The position numbers were made by a program, and so were the translations under genes. From Sphingomonas sp. PsM26 (GTDB lineage Bacteria > Pseudomonadota > Alphaproteobacteria > Sphingomonadales > Sphingomonadaceae), in assembly GCA_030433805.1 (NCBI GenBank), contig JARUXA010000006.1, positions 164,220-228,219 of the forward strand: a DNA stretch of 64,000 nucleotides, in the 5' to 3' direction. Under the pieces are notes generated by a model that did no database searches, was not told the origin of the DNA, and was given only the letters and a program-made list of their open reading frames with translations. Shown piece by piece: positions 51,797 to 61,779 of this stretch (position 1 is the first letter of the stretch; each line of letters opens with the position of its first letter).

Positions 51797-53437
51797 TCAC
51801 TCCGGCAGCGGCATCGCCGTCTGCGTAAGGCTGGCGGCAACCGCTTCGGCGATCTTGATCCCGTCGACCGCTGCCGAGAGAATGCCCCCGGCATAGCCGG
51901 CCCCTTCGCCCGCCGGATACAGCCCGCGCGTGTTGAGGCTCTGCAGATCGTCGCCGCGCTTGAAGCGGACCGGCGAGGAGGTACGCGTCTCGACTCCGGT
52001 CAGCAGCACGTCGGGATGGTCGTATCCCGGGATCTGCCGCCCGAACACCGGGAGCGCCTCGCGCATCGCGGTGATCGCGAATTCGGGAAGGCATTCGGAC
52101 AGGTCGCCCATCGTCACGCCCGGTCGATAGGACGGCACGACTTGCCCGAGCGCGGACGACGGCTTGCCCTCGAGCAGATCGCCCAGTCGCTGCGCAGGCG
52201 CTTTGTAGCTCGATCCGCCCGCGACATACGCCAGCGACTCCCAGTGCCGCTGGAACGCGATCCCCGCGAGCGGATCGCCCGGATAGTCGCGCTCGGGGTC
52301 GATGCCCACGACCAGCCCCGAATTGGCGTTGCGCTCGTTGCGCGAATATTGGCTCATGCCGTTGGTCGCGACGCGGCCTTCCTCCGAGGTCGCGGCGACG
52401 ACGGTGCCGCCCGGGCACATGCAGAAGCTGTAGACCGTCCGCCCGTTCTTGCAGTGATGCGACAGGCTGTAATCCGCCGCGCCGAGGATCGGGTTGCTAG
52501 CACTCGGCCCGAACCGCGCAGTGTCGATCCACGATTGCGGATGCTCGATCCGCACGCCGAGCGAGAAGGGCTTGGCCTCGACATAGACCCCCGCCTCATG
52601 GAGCATCGCGAAGGTATCGCGCGCGCTATGCCCGATCGCTAGCACGACATGATCCGCGCGCAGATAGCTGCCGTCATGAATGTGGAGCCCGCGGACATGC
52701 CGGGTGCCGTCGCCGCGTGTCTCGATGTCGATCCCCTCGACGCGTTGTTGGAAGCGATATTCGCCGCCGAGCGCCTCGACGCTCTCGCGCATGCTCTCGA
52801 CCATCGTGACGAGCCGGAACGTGCCGATATGCGGATGCGCCTCGGTCAGGATCTCCTCGGGCGCGCCCGCCTTGACGAATTCGGTCAGCACCTTGCGGTC
52901 GAGGTGGCGCGGGTCCTTGATCCGGCTGTAGAGCTTGCCGTCCGAAAAGGTGCCGGCACCGCCTTCGCCGAACTGGACGTTCGATTCGGGGTTGAGCACG
53001 CTCTTGCGCCACAACCCCCAGGTGTCCTTGGTCCGTTCGCGCACGACCTTGCCGCGATCGAGGATGATCGGGCGGAACCCCATCTGCGCGAGGATCAACC
53101 CGGCGAACAGCCCGCACGGCCCCGCGCCGATCACGACCGGGCGGATCTCGCTTTGCACGGCGGGAGCCTTTGCGGTGAATTTGTAGCGCGTGTCGGGGGT
53201 GGTGCCGACGTTGCGGTCCTTGCGGAACTTGGCGAGCACGGTCGCTTCGTTCTTCACCGCGACGTCGAGAGAATAGACCAAAAGGATCGCCATCTTGTCG
53301 CGCGCATCGTGCGCCCGGCGCGCGATCTTGAAGCGGATCAGGTCGCGTGGGCTGATCTTGAGCCGCTTGCAGATCGCAGCGGGGATCGCCTCATCGGGAT
53401 GATGGAGCGGAAGGGCCAGTTCGGTAATGCGCAACAT
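51797..53437 (-). CDS. FAD-dependent oxidoreductase (COG2509-type)
   Basis: 546 residues. A short N-terminal domain (about 1-90) precedes the FAD-binding Rossmann fold VVIGAGPCGLFAGLILAQMGFRPIILDRG. NVQFGEGGAGTFSDGKLYSRIKDP, VLAIGHSARDTFAMLHEAGV, YSFCMCPGGTVVAATSEEG and the C-terminal LYPAGEGAGYAGGILSAAVDGIKIAEA are hallmarks of this widely conserved family of unknown substrate. No signal peptide. Transcribed as a single gene or with the SemiSWEET-like gene. Confidence 0.9.
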   Translation of the reverse strand: MLRITELALPLHHPDEAIPAAICKRLKISPRDLIRFKIARRAHDARDKMAILLVYSLDVAVKNEATVLAKFRKDRNVGTTPDTRYKFTAKAPAVQSEIRPVVIGAGPCGLFAGLILAQMGFRPIILDRGKVVRERTKDTWGLWRKSVLNPESNVQFGEGGAGTFSDGKLYSRIKDPRHLDRKVLTEFVKAGAPEEILTEAHPHIGTFRLVTMVESMRESVEALGGEYRFQQRVEGIDIETRGDGTRHVRGLHIHDGSYLRADHVVLAIGHSARDTFAMLHEAGVYVEAKPFSLGVRIEHPQSWIDTARFGPSASNPILGAADYSLSHHCKNGRTVYSFCMCPGGTVVAATSEEGRVATNGMSQYSRNERNANSGLVVGIDPERDYPGDPLAGIAFQRHWESLAYVAGGSSYKAPAQRLGDLLEGKPSSALGQVVPSYRPGVTMGDLSECLPEFAITAMREALPVFGRQIPGYDHPDVLLTGVETRTSSPVRFKRGDDLQSLNTRGLYPAGEGAGYAGGILSAAVDGIKIAEAVAASLTQTAMPLPE

Positions 53438-53489
53438 CGCCGGCCCTTACCGCGAGATGCGTCCTGATGCCATGACTTGGACGGGCGAA

Positions 53490-53690
53490 TCAGCCCTTGG
53501 GCGTGACCCACACCGCCACCGGCACCGCGAACTTGCCCGGCGCGGGCTTGCCCACTTCGACGCGGTCGGCGGTAACGAGCTCGCCCGTCTCGAGATTGAA
53601 GGACACCCACGGCTTGGGCATCCGTCCGAAAACCATTTTCTGGATGGGCTGGCCGGTGGCCGTGTTCATGATCGTTGCGGTAATGCTCAT
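53490..53690 (-). CDS. Small hypothetical protein
   Basis: 66 residues from ATG 53690: MSITATIMNTATGQPIQKMV..PWVSFNLETGELVTADRVEVGKPAPGKF..WVTPKG. Soluble, beta-rich appearance, no recognised family. Its codon use fits the neighbours and no other frame is better, so it is kept as a probable gene. The frame opens further upstream without a credible start. Confidence 0.5.
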   Translation of the reverse strand: MSITATIMNTATGQPIQKMVFGRMPKPWVSFNLETGELVTADRVEVGKPAPGKFAVPVAVWVTPKG

Positions 53691-53754
53691 CCGTGCGGCG
53701 ATACCGGCGGCGCGTCCCGGCTGTCCAGACCGGAACGCGCTTTGCCGGGGCGTT

Positions 53755-56187
53755 TCATCGCGATGACGTGGCGACCGTTGCAAACGCCTGTGGAGCATCG
53801 CGCAATTGCAGGTAGATCCGTCCGTCGCGGCTTGCGGTCGTGGTGATCTTCGGCGCGACGAACCCGTCCGGAATCTGCTGCATCGCATCGGGCTGTTCGC
53901 TCGCCCCGGCTGCCTTGACGAGGAACAGGCGATCCCCCGCGATCTGGCATTTGTCGCGCGCCGGGCAGCTGACCGATCGAATATCGGGCAGCCGCACGAT
54001 CGTCGCGAGCGAGGTCCAGTTGGAAGCGCCGTCGCCCTCGATCACGCGGAACCGGACCGGACCATAAGCGAGCGCGCCGAGTGCCTCGATCGGCGAGAAG
54101 GCGACGATGCCGGTGCTCGCGTCCTGCAGGTCATAGCCCTTGCCGGCCTTGATGATCCCCGATGCGCGCCCGTCGGCGGTCGCGATCTCGATCGATTCCT
54201 GACCGTCGAGCGTTTCCATCGCATCCTTGTGGAAGGCGAAGCTGATCCGCGCGTCCTGTGCGAAGACGTCGTCGCTGCGCATGACGACCGGCACCATGCC
54301 TTCGTGCGTCGGCACCTGTCCGGCGATGTGAACCAGCGTCGCGCCCGTGCGTCGGCCCGCGATCGTCACTGGTACGGTCTTCTTGCGCCCGCCGCTGAAC
54401 GCCACTTCCGCGCTCAGGCTGGTTCCCGCACCGATCGTCTGCGCCTTGGTCGGATCGTCCGCGAGCAGCGTCAGCCGGTCCTGGTTATCGACTCGCGTCA
54501 ATCCGCCGGGGTGGAACGACAATTGCCCCAGCGTCATGCCCTTCACCTGGTCGAGCCGCGCGCCCGTCAGGATCGCCTCGCTGTCGCCGGCATGGAAGAT
54601 CAGGTCGTCGACGCTGCCCGCTTCCTGCAACGCGGCGAGCGTCACGACCGCGGGGGTGGTGCCCGATGCGCCCTCGATCACGATCGACACCGGTCCCGGT
54701 GCCATCTTGTCGAGCGGGAGCGTCGCGACGATCCCGCGCGTGCCCGCCTGCTTCCACGTGACGGGCTTGGCCGCGCCGTCACCGCGGCGAAGTGAAACCT
54801 GCGTCACACAGCCTGCGCCGCCGCCGAGCACCTGCACGTCATTGGCGCGGCCAACCACCAGCGAAGTGCCGTCGGCGGTTTTCCAATTGTTCTGCTGCGG
54901 GTTGGACAGCGCGAAGCTCGGTCCCTCGAACGGGGTGAAGCCCCATAGTCCGTGGATCTGCGCCGGGATCGCGCCGCCGAACGGCCCCTCCGGGATCGCT
55001 TTGTCGAGCACATAGCCGCCGCGCCGCGCATCGGCGTGGATCGGCACGTCGACCAGCGTCCCGTCCGGGCGCTTCAATCGCAAGGCCATTTCGCGCGCAT
55101 ATTGCGTCGCATAGATCAGCGGCGCGCCTTCGACCGGCAGGGTCATGCCCGGCGACGCGCACAATGCGATATCGGGCGTGGAGGCCCGCAGCGGGGGTGG
55201 CTTGGCCGCTTCCACCGCGGGCATCGCGACGACCATCACCGAGGTCGGCTTGGAAAAGGACAGGGGCGTATTGAGCAGCAAGGTCGTTCGGCCGTTGCTG
55301 ATCTGCGACAGCGCCGGAATAAACTGCAATTGCGTCGACTGGAACGCGCCGAGCAAGCGGAACATGTCGCGCACCACGCCGATGTAGGAGCTGTACGAAC
55401 CATAGCCGCCCGCCGGCGTCGCGCTCAGCTGGAACGCGAGATCGGTCGGTGCCCCCGCGAGTGTCGATGCGAGTTGCGAACTGTGCGTGTCCGCCAGCAG
55501 CAGCGTCTCGCGGTCGCCGGTGAGACACGCCGCCTGCAATTCGGCCGGCTGCTGGAGGCATTCCGCCTTCAGCTTGATCGACAGGCTGCGCGTCAAATTC
55601 TGCGATGCCGCCGAGACGCTGTCCGGATTCTCGCGCTCGACCTTGAGCGTTTCGCGCAGAAACGCATCGAGCCGCGCACGATCGAGCGTCGCCTGGTTGA
55701 GTTCCTGAACCGCGCGAACGAATGCGCCCGGACGCTTGCGCACCGTGCTGATGACCGCATTCGCGCCACCGCCGCTTTCGGGGATGACGAGCAGCGCCAT
55801 TTGCTGCGCGCCCTTGGGGACGGTCAGCGAGAAGTCCGCGCCCTTGCCCTTCCAGCTGCGCGCTTCATGGAACCAGTCCTTCGACGGCCGGTCGATCGCA
55901 CCGCGCAGGAACCCCGCGACGATCCGGAAGCCCTCGGTCTGGTTCGCGGGGAGGTCGAGCTTGATCGACACCACGTCGCCTTCGACGAGGTTGGGGACGG
56001 ATTCGAGCGGAAGCGTGATATCGCCGTGCTTGACCGTGACGACGACGTTGGGACCGACCAGATCGAACGACGAGGAAGCGCCCAGCGTTGGCGACGTGGC
56101 GCACAGGGCCGCCATCGAGACCGCCAGAACGAGCGGTAACGATCGCGCGCGGCGCAGTACGGATTTCGGCATCGCTCTGAAAAGCAT
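53755..56187 (-). CDS. Large secreted protein of unknown function
   Basis: 810 residues. Arg-rich n-region then LPLVLAVSMAALCATSPTLGA is a signal peptide, so the protein is exported. The rest has no recognised domain; it looks mainly beta-structured with repeated sandwich-like stretches (VVVTVKHGDITLPLESVPNLVEGDVVSIKLDLP; LSAEVAFSGGRKKTVPVTIAGR), and cysteines are sparse and paired (CLQQPAELQAAC; CPARDKC). AGGAGATCTG precedes ATG 56187. Neighbours are the flavoprotein and an extensin-family protein; no shared pathway is evident. Confidence 0.75.
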   Translation of the reverse strand: MLFRAMPKSVLRRARSLPLVLAVSMAALCATSPTLGASSSFDLVGPNVVVTVKHGDITLPLESVPNLVEGDVVSIKLDLPANQTEGFRIVAGFLRGAIDRPSKDWFHEARSWKGKGADFSLTVPKGAQQMALLVIPESGGGANAVISTVRKRPGAFVRAVQELNQATLDRARLDAFLRETLKVERENPDSVSAASQNLTRSLSIKLKAECLQQPAELQAACLTGDRETLLLADTHSSQLASTLAGAPTDLAFQLSATPAGGYGSYSSYIGVVRDMFRLLGAFQSTQLQFIPALSQISNGRTTLLLNTPLSFSKPTSVMVVAMPAVEAAKPPPLRASTPDIALCASPGMTLPVEGAPLIYATQYAREMALRLKRPDGTLVDVPIHADARRGGYVLDKAIPEGPFGGAIPAQIHGLWGFTPFEGPSFALSNPQQNNWKTADGTSLVVGRANDVQVLGGGAGCVTQVSLRRGDGAAKPVTWKQAGTRGIVATLPLDKMAPGPVSIVIEGASGTTPAVVTLAALQEAGSVDDLIFHAGDSEAILTGARLDQVKGMTLGQLSFHPGGLTRVDNQDRLTLLADDPTKAQTIGAGTSLSAEVAFSGGRKKTVPVTIAGRRTGATLVHIAGQVPTHEGMVPVVMRSDDVFAQDARISFAFHKDAMETLDGQESIEIATADGRASGIIKAGKGYDLQDASTGIVAFSPIEALGALAYGPVRFRVIEGDGASNWTSLATIVRLPDIRSVSCPARDKCQIAGDRLFLVKAAGASEQPDAMQQIPDGFVAPKITTTASRDGRIYLQLRDAPQAFATVATSSR

Positions 56188-56326
56188 CAGATCTCCTGCT
56201 TCCGACCTGTGTTCACAATAAGGCCCGCGGCGGTGTTCAACGGTGCCGGACTTAACCTGTGTGCCACATGGCGCAAGGGGGCGCGGGCATCGGCGACGGT
56301 GATAGGGCCGGGTCCGCTACGCCCGA

Positions 56327-57055
56327 TCAGCGGCAGGCGCGCCACCCCATGTCGCCACGATCCGCCTGGTCGAGATGCAGGTGATCGCGGTGCGCAGCAT
56401 TGTAATCGGGGGACAGGACCGTCGCGAACATGCCGCATCCACCGTCGCGCACCGCATGCAGGAAACGTCCGCGCGGATCGTCGCGCGACCAGTCGCGGAG
56501 CACCGATATGCGGCGGCCATCGGTTAGGACGAAGGCGCTGACGTCGATCGCATTGCCGGTCGAATGTTCGCTCCAGCTCCCTTCCTCGCGCCCGTACATG
56601 CGGCGACACGAATAGCTGCCGAAATGCTCGATCCGCGCGACCGTGGTGCCGAACAGGCGTTGCGCGGCGGGTTGGATGACATGCGCCTGCCACGCGACCA
56701 GTCCGGCCGTGACGGGGCAGGCGGTCGTCACCACGGGGCTTAGCGCCAGCACGTCCTGGCGCGCGGCGGTGCGGATGCTGTCGGGCGCGCGACATTGCGT
56801 TGGGCCGCGTGCGGGGACTGCCGTGAAACGCAGCCCGGCATTCTTCAGCAGCGTGGCGCACGCCGCCGGATCACGCCCGAGCGCAGCGATCTTGCGCCCG
56901 GTGAACACCCCCGGCGGCTGGTCCAGCCGTAGCGGGGTCCACGGCAGGTCCTGCGGGGCAGGGCGGAACAGCGCGAACGCCACCAGCGCCACCGCGGCAC
57001 ATAGTGCGAGCACGACGATCCGGCGCAGCCAGCGAAGAGCGATCGATACAGCCAT
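56327..57055 (-). CDS. Extensin-family protein with N-terminal anchor
   Basis: 242 residues from ATG 57055. An uncleaved hydrophobic segment (IVVLALCAAVALVAFALF, about 13-30) anchors it; the extensin-like C-terminal domain follows with CATLLKNAGLRFTAVP, HFGSYSCRRMYGREEGSWSEHSTGNAIDVSAFVLTDGRRI and LSPDYNAAHRDHLHLDQA. Paralogue of the lipoprotein at 20670-21344, sharing the His/Asp pattern suggestive of a cell-wall LAS-type fold. It starts about 50 bases after the malic enzyme gene and may be cotranscribed. Confidence 0.87.
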   Translation of the reverse strand: MAVSIALRWLRRIVVLALCAAVALVAFALFRPAPQDLPWTPLRLDQPPGVFTGRKIAALGRDPAACATLLKNAGLRFTAVPARGPTQCRAPDSIRTAARQDVLALSPVVTTACPVTAGLVAWQAHVIQPAAQRLFGTTVARIEHFGSYSCRRMYGREEGSWSEHSTGNAIDVSAFVLTDGRRISVLRDWSRDDPRGRFLHAVRDGGCGMFATVLSPDYNAAHRDHLHLDQADRGDMGWRACR

Positions 57056-57106
57056 CACCAGAGCCAACGCGGCGACCGGCGTTTTGGCTGCGCCGGTCTG
57101 ACGCGA

Positions 57107-58720
57107 TCAATCGTAGCGTGCCGCCCACATCGCCGCGGCGATGTCGTTTTCCTGGACGACCCGGCATTCGGCTTGCGCAACGCCCTCGGCGATCGCCTGC
57201 CGCGCAACCGCGGTCGCGATCCTGAGCGCGATGTCGCGTAGATGCGTGATCGGGGGGAGCAACGTGCCGCCTTCGCCGTCCATCGTCGCAAGCTCGCGGG
57301 CGGCGGCCATGAACATGCCCTCGGTCACGCAGCGCGCGCCGACCGACAGCGCGCCGAGCCCGACGCCGGGGAAGATGAAGACGTTATTGACCTGCGTCAC
57401 GCCCGCGACCCCGAACGGGCTGCCGGTGCCGACGATCGCGCGGCCGCCGGTCCAGTCGAACAGGTCGGTCGGATGCGCTTCCGCGCGCGAGATTGGGTTG
57501 GACAGCGGGAAGATGATCGGGTGTTCGACACGCGCCGCCATTGCGCGCACCGCGGCTTCGCTGAACCCGCCGCTTTGCCCCGACGTGCCGACCAGCACTG
57601 TCGGCGCAACCAGCTCGATGGTGGCGAGCAAGTCATGCCCGTGCGGGTTGAACAGGTCGCGCGGGCTGTCGTGGCGGGCAAGCGCCATCTGCGATTCGGT
57701 CAGCCCCGGCATGTCGTCGACGATCAGCCCGTCGCGGTCGACCGCCCAGATCCGCGTACGCGCCTCGGCATCGCTCAAGCCGTCCGCAACCATCGCGCGG
57801 ACGAGCAGTTCGCCGATCCCGCAACCCGCCGCGCCCGCGCCGAACAGCACGATCCGCTGGTCCGCAAGCGCGCCGCCGGTCCGCCGGATCGCGGACAGCA
57901 ACGTGCCGAGCGCGGTCGCCGCGGTCCCCTGAATATCGTCGTTGAAGCTCAGCAGCCGGTCACGATAGCGATCAAGCAGGCGATGCGCATTGTGGCCCGC
58001 GAAATCCTCCCACTGGAGCAACACGCCGGGCCAACGCTCGGCGACAGCGGTGACGAAGCTTTCGAGGAAGCCGTCATAGTCTTCACCCCGCACGCGGGCA
58101 TGCCGCCAGCCGACGTACAGCGGATCATCGCGCCGCGCGGCATTGTCCGTGCCGACATCGAGCAGGATCGGCAGCACTTCCGCCGGGTGCAGCCCTGCGC
58201 ATGCCGTATAGAGCGCGAGCTTGCCGATCGGGATACCCATGCCGCCCGCACCCTGATCGCCAAGCCCGAGGATGCGCTCGCCGTCGCTGACGACGATCAC
58301 CTTGACCCGGTCGAACGCGGGGTCGGCCAGTATGTCCGCGATCCGGTCCTGATTGGGATAGCTCAGGAACAGCCCGCGCGGGCGGTGCCAGATCTCACTG
58401 AACCGTTCGCACCCTTCGCCGACGGTCGGGGTGTAAATGAGCGGGAGCATCCGCGGCAGGTCACGCTGGACGAGCGCGTGGAACAGGATCTCGTTCGAAT
58501 CCTGCAGTTCGCGCAGGAAGGCGTAGCGATGGAAATCGTCCGCCATCCCGTCGAGCGCGCGCATCCGCCGTTCGATCTGGCTGTCGAGCGTGCCGATATG
58601 CGGCGGAAGCAAGCCATGCAGCCCGAACGTGTCGCGCTCGGTCTCGGTAAACGCCGTCCCCTTGTTGGTCAGCGGATCGGCGAGCAGCGCGCGCGCGGCG
58701 GCGTAGTAGGCGGGAGCGAT
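57107..58720 (-). CDS. maeA: NAD-dependent malic enzyme
   Basis: Oxidative decarboxylation of malate to pyruvate. Signatures: IYTPTVGEGCERFSEIW, VVSDGERILGLGDQGAGGMGIPIGKLALYTACAG, FNDDIQGTAATALG, FGAGAAGCGIGELL and PLSNPISRAEAHP. The first standard start is TTG 58612 (501 residues), but the frame continues upstream with LTNKGTAFTETERDTFGLHG, which matches conserved SfcA-type N-termini; no ATG, GTG or TTG lies there. AAAGGA at about 58730-58735 precedes an ATC at 58720, giving about 537 residues, the normal length. I therefore extend the gene to 58720 and infer a non-standard start or a sequence error. Follows the porin gene by 13 bases. Confidence 0.85.
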   Translation of the reverse strand: MAPAYYAAARALLADPLTNKGTAFTETERDTFGLHGLLPPHIGTLDSQIERRMRALDGMADDFHRYAFLRELQDSNEILFHALVQRDLPRMLPLIYTPTVGEGCERFSEIWHRPRGLFLSYPNQDRIADILADPAFDRVKVIVVSDGERILGLGDQGAGGMGIPIGKLALYTACAGLHPAEVLPILLDVGTDNAARRDDPLYVGWRHARVRGEDYDGFLESFVTAVAERWPGVLLQWEDFAGHNAHRLLDRYRDRLLSFNDDIQGTAATALGTLLSAIRRTGGALADQRIVLFGAGAAGCGIGELLVRAMVADGLSDAEARTRIWAVDRDGLIVDDMPGLTESQMALARHDSPRDLFNPHGHDLLATIELVAPTVLVGTSGQSGGFSEAAVRAMAARVEHPIIFPLSNPISRAEAHPTDLFDWTGGRAIVGTGSPFGVAGVTQVNNVFIFPGVGLGALSVGARCVTEGMFMAAARELATMDGEGGTLLPPITHLRDIALRIATAVARQAIAEGVAQAECRVVQENDIAAAMWAARYD

Positions 58721-58733
58721 GAGAAGGGTCCTT

Positions 58734-60221
58734 TCAGAAGCGCAGGCTGATCCAGCCCGCGAGGAAGTCCGAGCTCTTGTAGCCAGCGTCCTGCAGCGCG
58801 GGGCCGGCGTCGAGATGCTCGTAGCGCCCGGTCAGCGACACGCGCGGCGTCACCGCCCAGACCGCCTGCAAGCGCGAGACGTTGGCGATCCGCGCGGCAC
58901 GGAAGTTCTGTGTTCCCGCAAACGGCGCACCGCTCGCGCGGTACACTGCGTCGGTGACGTTGGCGCGCCAGTTGAGCGCATATTCCGCGGTCACGCGTAG
59001 CGACTTGGCCGGGGCCACGGTCACGTTGGGGGCGACCGTGACGAGGTTCGACGGCGTCAGGAACAATTGATAGCTGTAATAGATGTTGTTCCCGAACGGC
59101 GCATAGGCGTTGGCCAACGTCCGACCGCCATAGCCGCCGCCGCCGCTCGAATAGTCGAAATGGACGCCGACGCGCGGCGCGGTCTTGGCCTTGCCGACGC
59201 GGTAGGTCTGCGCCACGAAGAACTGCCAGGCATCGATCCGCTGGTCAATATAGGTGCCGAACTGGTGGTTGGCGGTCCAGTCGATCGTCACCGGGCCCGC
59301 GTCGCCGTAAGCATGGACGCCCGCGAAGAAGCGTTCCGCCGGCCCGATCCGCCCGCCCCATGCACCGACCGAATTCTTTCGCCGCCAGAAGAACGGATCG
59401 ACGAACAGGCTCGACCCGCCGAACGCGGTCTTGGGCACCGCAAAACCAAGCGACACGCCCGAGAAACGCCGCGCCGGGTCGGTTACATCGTCATCGGTGC
59501 CGAGATCGCCGTACGCCGTGGGCTTGAGATCGAACAGGTCGGCGCGGACGGTCTTGCCCTTGGCCCACAACCGGATGCCGTTGAGCGTATAGCGGATCGT
59601 GTTGTTGTCGCGTTGCGACACGAGCAGGTTGGGCCCGTCGGTGAATTCCTGACGCCCATAGCGTGCACCGAGCTGGACCGAGCCGACGTTGACGTCACCT
59701 TCGACGAACGCCTGTTGGACGACCAGATCATTGCGCAGGTTGGTCGCAGGGACGCCGAGTTCCACCCCCGAAATGCCGCCGTGCGCCAGTTCGACATAGC
59801 CGCGCAGATGCGGCCCGACGTGCAGGTCTGCGCCGCCGACGATGCGGGTGATGTCCTGCCGCTGCGCCTTGCTCTCGCGCAGATTGGGGTTGGTCGTGTG
59901 GTTCATCCGCAGTCGCAACTCGCCCGACAGCGTCAAATAGACGTCCCCGTTGGAATCGAGCGGCAGGAACTTGAGCCGGTCGAGCGGATCGTTGCGCTTC
60001 GCGGGATCGGCCATCCCGCGCCAGTCCTCGGCCCAGCGCGACAGGTTATAGCCGTTGGTGTTGGCGCCTTCGCCCCCGCCGGCAGCGGGGTAGCTGGTGG
60101 CAATTTCCGTCGCCGGGGCCTTTTCGCCGGCACTTACCTGCGCGTGCGCGCCGGAGGCGGCGAGGGCGGCATATGGCGCGATCAACGCCGTGGCGACACG
60201 CAGTCGCGAACCCATCATCAT
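58734..60221 (-). CDS. Alginate-export-family-type outer-membrane porin
   Basis: 495 residues. Signal peptide ends in AASGAHAQ; the mature protein is rich in alternating beta strands (GDVYLTLSGELRLRMNH; ELAHGGISGVELGV; GARYGRQEFTDGPNLLVS) and ends in SLRF, the C-terminal Phe signal for outer-membrane insertion. It resembles AlgE/DUF1302-like 16-18-strand barrels. Placed between dctA and malic enzyme genes, it is probably the outer-membrane route for C4-dicarboxylates; that substrate is inference from context. Confidence 0.82.
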   Translation of the reverse strand: MMMGSRLRVATALIAPYAALAASGAHAQVSAGEKAPATEIATSYPAAGGGEGANTNGYNLSRWAEDWRGMADPAKRNDPLDRLKFLPLDSNGDVYLTLSGELRLRMNHTTNPNLRESKAQRQDITRIVGGADLHVGPHLRGYVELAHGGISGVELGVPATNLRNDLVVQQAFVEGDVNVGSVQLGARYGRQEFTDGPNLLVSQRDNNTIRYTLNGIRLWAKGKTVRADLFDLKPTAYGDLGTDDDVTDPARRFSGVSLGFAVPKTAFGGSSLFVDPFFWRRKNSVGAWGGRIGPAERFFAGVHAYGDAGPVTIDWTANHQFGTYIDQRIDAWQFFVAQTYRVGKAKTAPRVGVHFDYSSGGGGYGGRTLANAYAPFGNNIYYSYQLFLTPSNLVTVAPNVTVAPAKSLRVTAEYALNWRANVTDAVYRASGAPFAGTQNFRAARIANVSRLQAVWAVTPRVSLTGRYEHLDAGPALQDAGYKSSDFLAGWISLRF

Positions 60222-60240
60222 GGCAAACGTCCCTTGAAAG

Positions 60241-61596
60241 TCAGTTCGCGACGCCGAGCGTCACGGCAGCCGGGCTGGTCGGCCCGGGCGAGGCAACCGT
60301 CGTCTTGCCGGAGAGGGCGGCGTTGAGCTGCTCGACATCGAGCTTGCCTTCCCACTTCGACACGACGACCGTCGCGACCGCATTGCCGATGAAGTTGGTT
60401 AGGCTGCGGCACTCCGACATGAAGCGATCGACCCCGAGGATCAGCGCCATCCCCGCAACCGGCACCGACGGCACGATCGACAGCGTCGCGGCGAGGGTGA
60501 TGAACCCCGCGCCGGTCACACCCGCTGCGCCCTTGGACGACAGCATCGCGACGCTCAGCAGCAGCAATTGCTGCCCCAGCGTCAGGTCGACGTTGCACGC
60601 CTGCGCAATGAACAATGCGGCCAGCGTCATGTAGATGTTGGTGCCGTCGAGGTTGAAGCTGTAGCCGGTCGGCACGACCAGCCCGACGATCGACTTGGGG
60701 CAGCCTGCGCGCTCCATCTTCTCGATCAGCGAGGGCAGCGCGCTTTCCGACGACGAGGTGCCGAGCACCAGCAGCAGTTCGGCCTTGAGGTAGAGGATCA
60801 GCTTGATGATCGAGAAGCCGGTCAGCTTCGCGACCAGGCCGAGCACGACCAGCACGAACAGCAGCGACGTCGCGTAGAAGGTCCCGACCAGCGTCGCCAG
60901 ATTGGCGAGCGTGCCGACGCCATATTTGCCGATCGTGAACGCCATCGCGCCGAACGCACCGATCGGGGCAGCGCGCATCACGATGCCGACCAGCTTGAAG
61001 AAGGCGATCGACACGTCGTTGAGCAGGTCGAGCACCTTGGTGCCGCGATCGCCGATCAGCGCGAGCGCGATCCCGAACAGGATCGAGATGAAGAGGACCT
61101 GGAGGATGTTCCCCTGCGTCATCGCCGACAGGAAGGTGTCGGGAATGATGCCGGTCAGGAAGCCGGTCAGCGTCGTCTCATGCGCCTTTTCGGCATATTC
61201 GCTGATCTTGGACGTATCGAGCGAGGCGGGATCGATGTTGAGCCCCGCGCCCGGCCGCACGACGTTGGCAACGATCATCCCGATGATCAGCGCGAGTGTG
61301 GAGAAGAACAGGAAATAGGCGAACGCCTTGCCCGCGACGCGGCCGACCGAGGCGAGATCGCGCATTCCGGCGATGCCGGTCACGATCGTCAGGAAGATGA
61401 CCGGCGCGATCACCATCTTCACCGCCTTGATGAAGGCATCGCCGATCGGCTTCATCGCTTCGCCCGTCTGGGGGGCGAAATGGCCGAGCAGCACGCCCGC
61501 GACGATCGCGAGCAGAACCTGGAAATAGAGTTGCGCGTACCACCGCTTGGGGGCGGCTGGCGGCTGTTCGCCGGCGGCGGGAATCGAAATGGACAT
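60241..61596 (-). CDS. dctA: C4-dicarboxylate:cation symporter DctA
   Basis: 451 residues from ATG 61596 of the dicarboxylate/amino acid:cation symporter family. About eight membrane helices; [20 protein letters not shown], the Ser-rich hairpin [20 protein letters not shown], and [21 protein letters not shown] are the substrate- and ion-binding hallmarks. Imports succinate, fumarate and malate. The porin gene starts 19 bases downstream of its stop, giving a dctA-porin-maeA unit. The divergent dctB-dctD pair strongly supports the assignment. No clear -24/-12 promoter was seen in the gap. Confidence 0.93.
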   Translation of the reverse strand: MSISIPAAGEQPPAAPKRWYAQLYFQVLLAIVAGVLLGHFAPQTGEAMKPIGDAFIKAVKMVIAPVIFLTIVTGIAGMRDLASVGRVAGKAFAYFLFFSTLALIIGMIVANVVRPGAGLNIDPASLDTSKISEYAEKAHETTLTGFLTGIIPDTFLSAMTQGNILQVLFISILFGIALALIGDRGTKVLDLLNDVSIAFFKLVGIVMRAAPIGAFGAMAFTIGKYGVGTLANLATLVGTFYATSLLFVLVVLGLVAKLTGFSIIKLILYLKAELLLVLGTSSSESALPSLIEKMERAGCPKSIVGLVVPTGYSFNLDGTNIYMTLAALFIAQACNVDLTLGQQLLLLSVAMLSSKGAAGVTGAGFITLAATLSIVPSVPVAGMALILGVDRFMSECRSLTNFIGNAVATVVVSKWEGKLDVEQLNAALSGKTTVASPGPTSPAAVTLGVAN

Positions 61597-61692
61597 GGGG
61601 CCTTCATCCTCTGAACACGAGGTTCTGCTCTGCGGCGATACCTGTTGTGGTGAGTATCGCCCTGTCGGACGTGGGGCTAGTTGTACTTTCGA

Positions 61693-61716
61693 AAAACGCG
61701 GAAAAAGCCGCGTTTT
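61693..61716. promoter_or_regulatory. Perfect palindrome in the dctA-dctB intergenic region
   Basis: AAAACGCGG and CCGCGTTTT arms of nine bases around a six-base A-rich centre, in the divergent promoter region some 97 bases upstream of dctA. It could be an operator; its place between two divergent genes argues against a terminator. Confidence 0.4.
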
Positions 61717-61779
61717 CAGGCTTCTGGAAGCATTTGGCAATAAAGCGCGCGCCAATATCTGCGTGCCGATAAGCGGCTA

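Noticed and set aside
61693..61716. Palindrome read as a transcription terminator
   Set aside because: It lies between divergent genes, with no transcript expected to end there; an operator is likelier.
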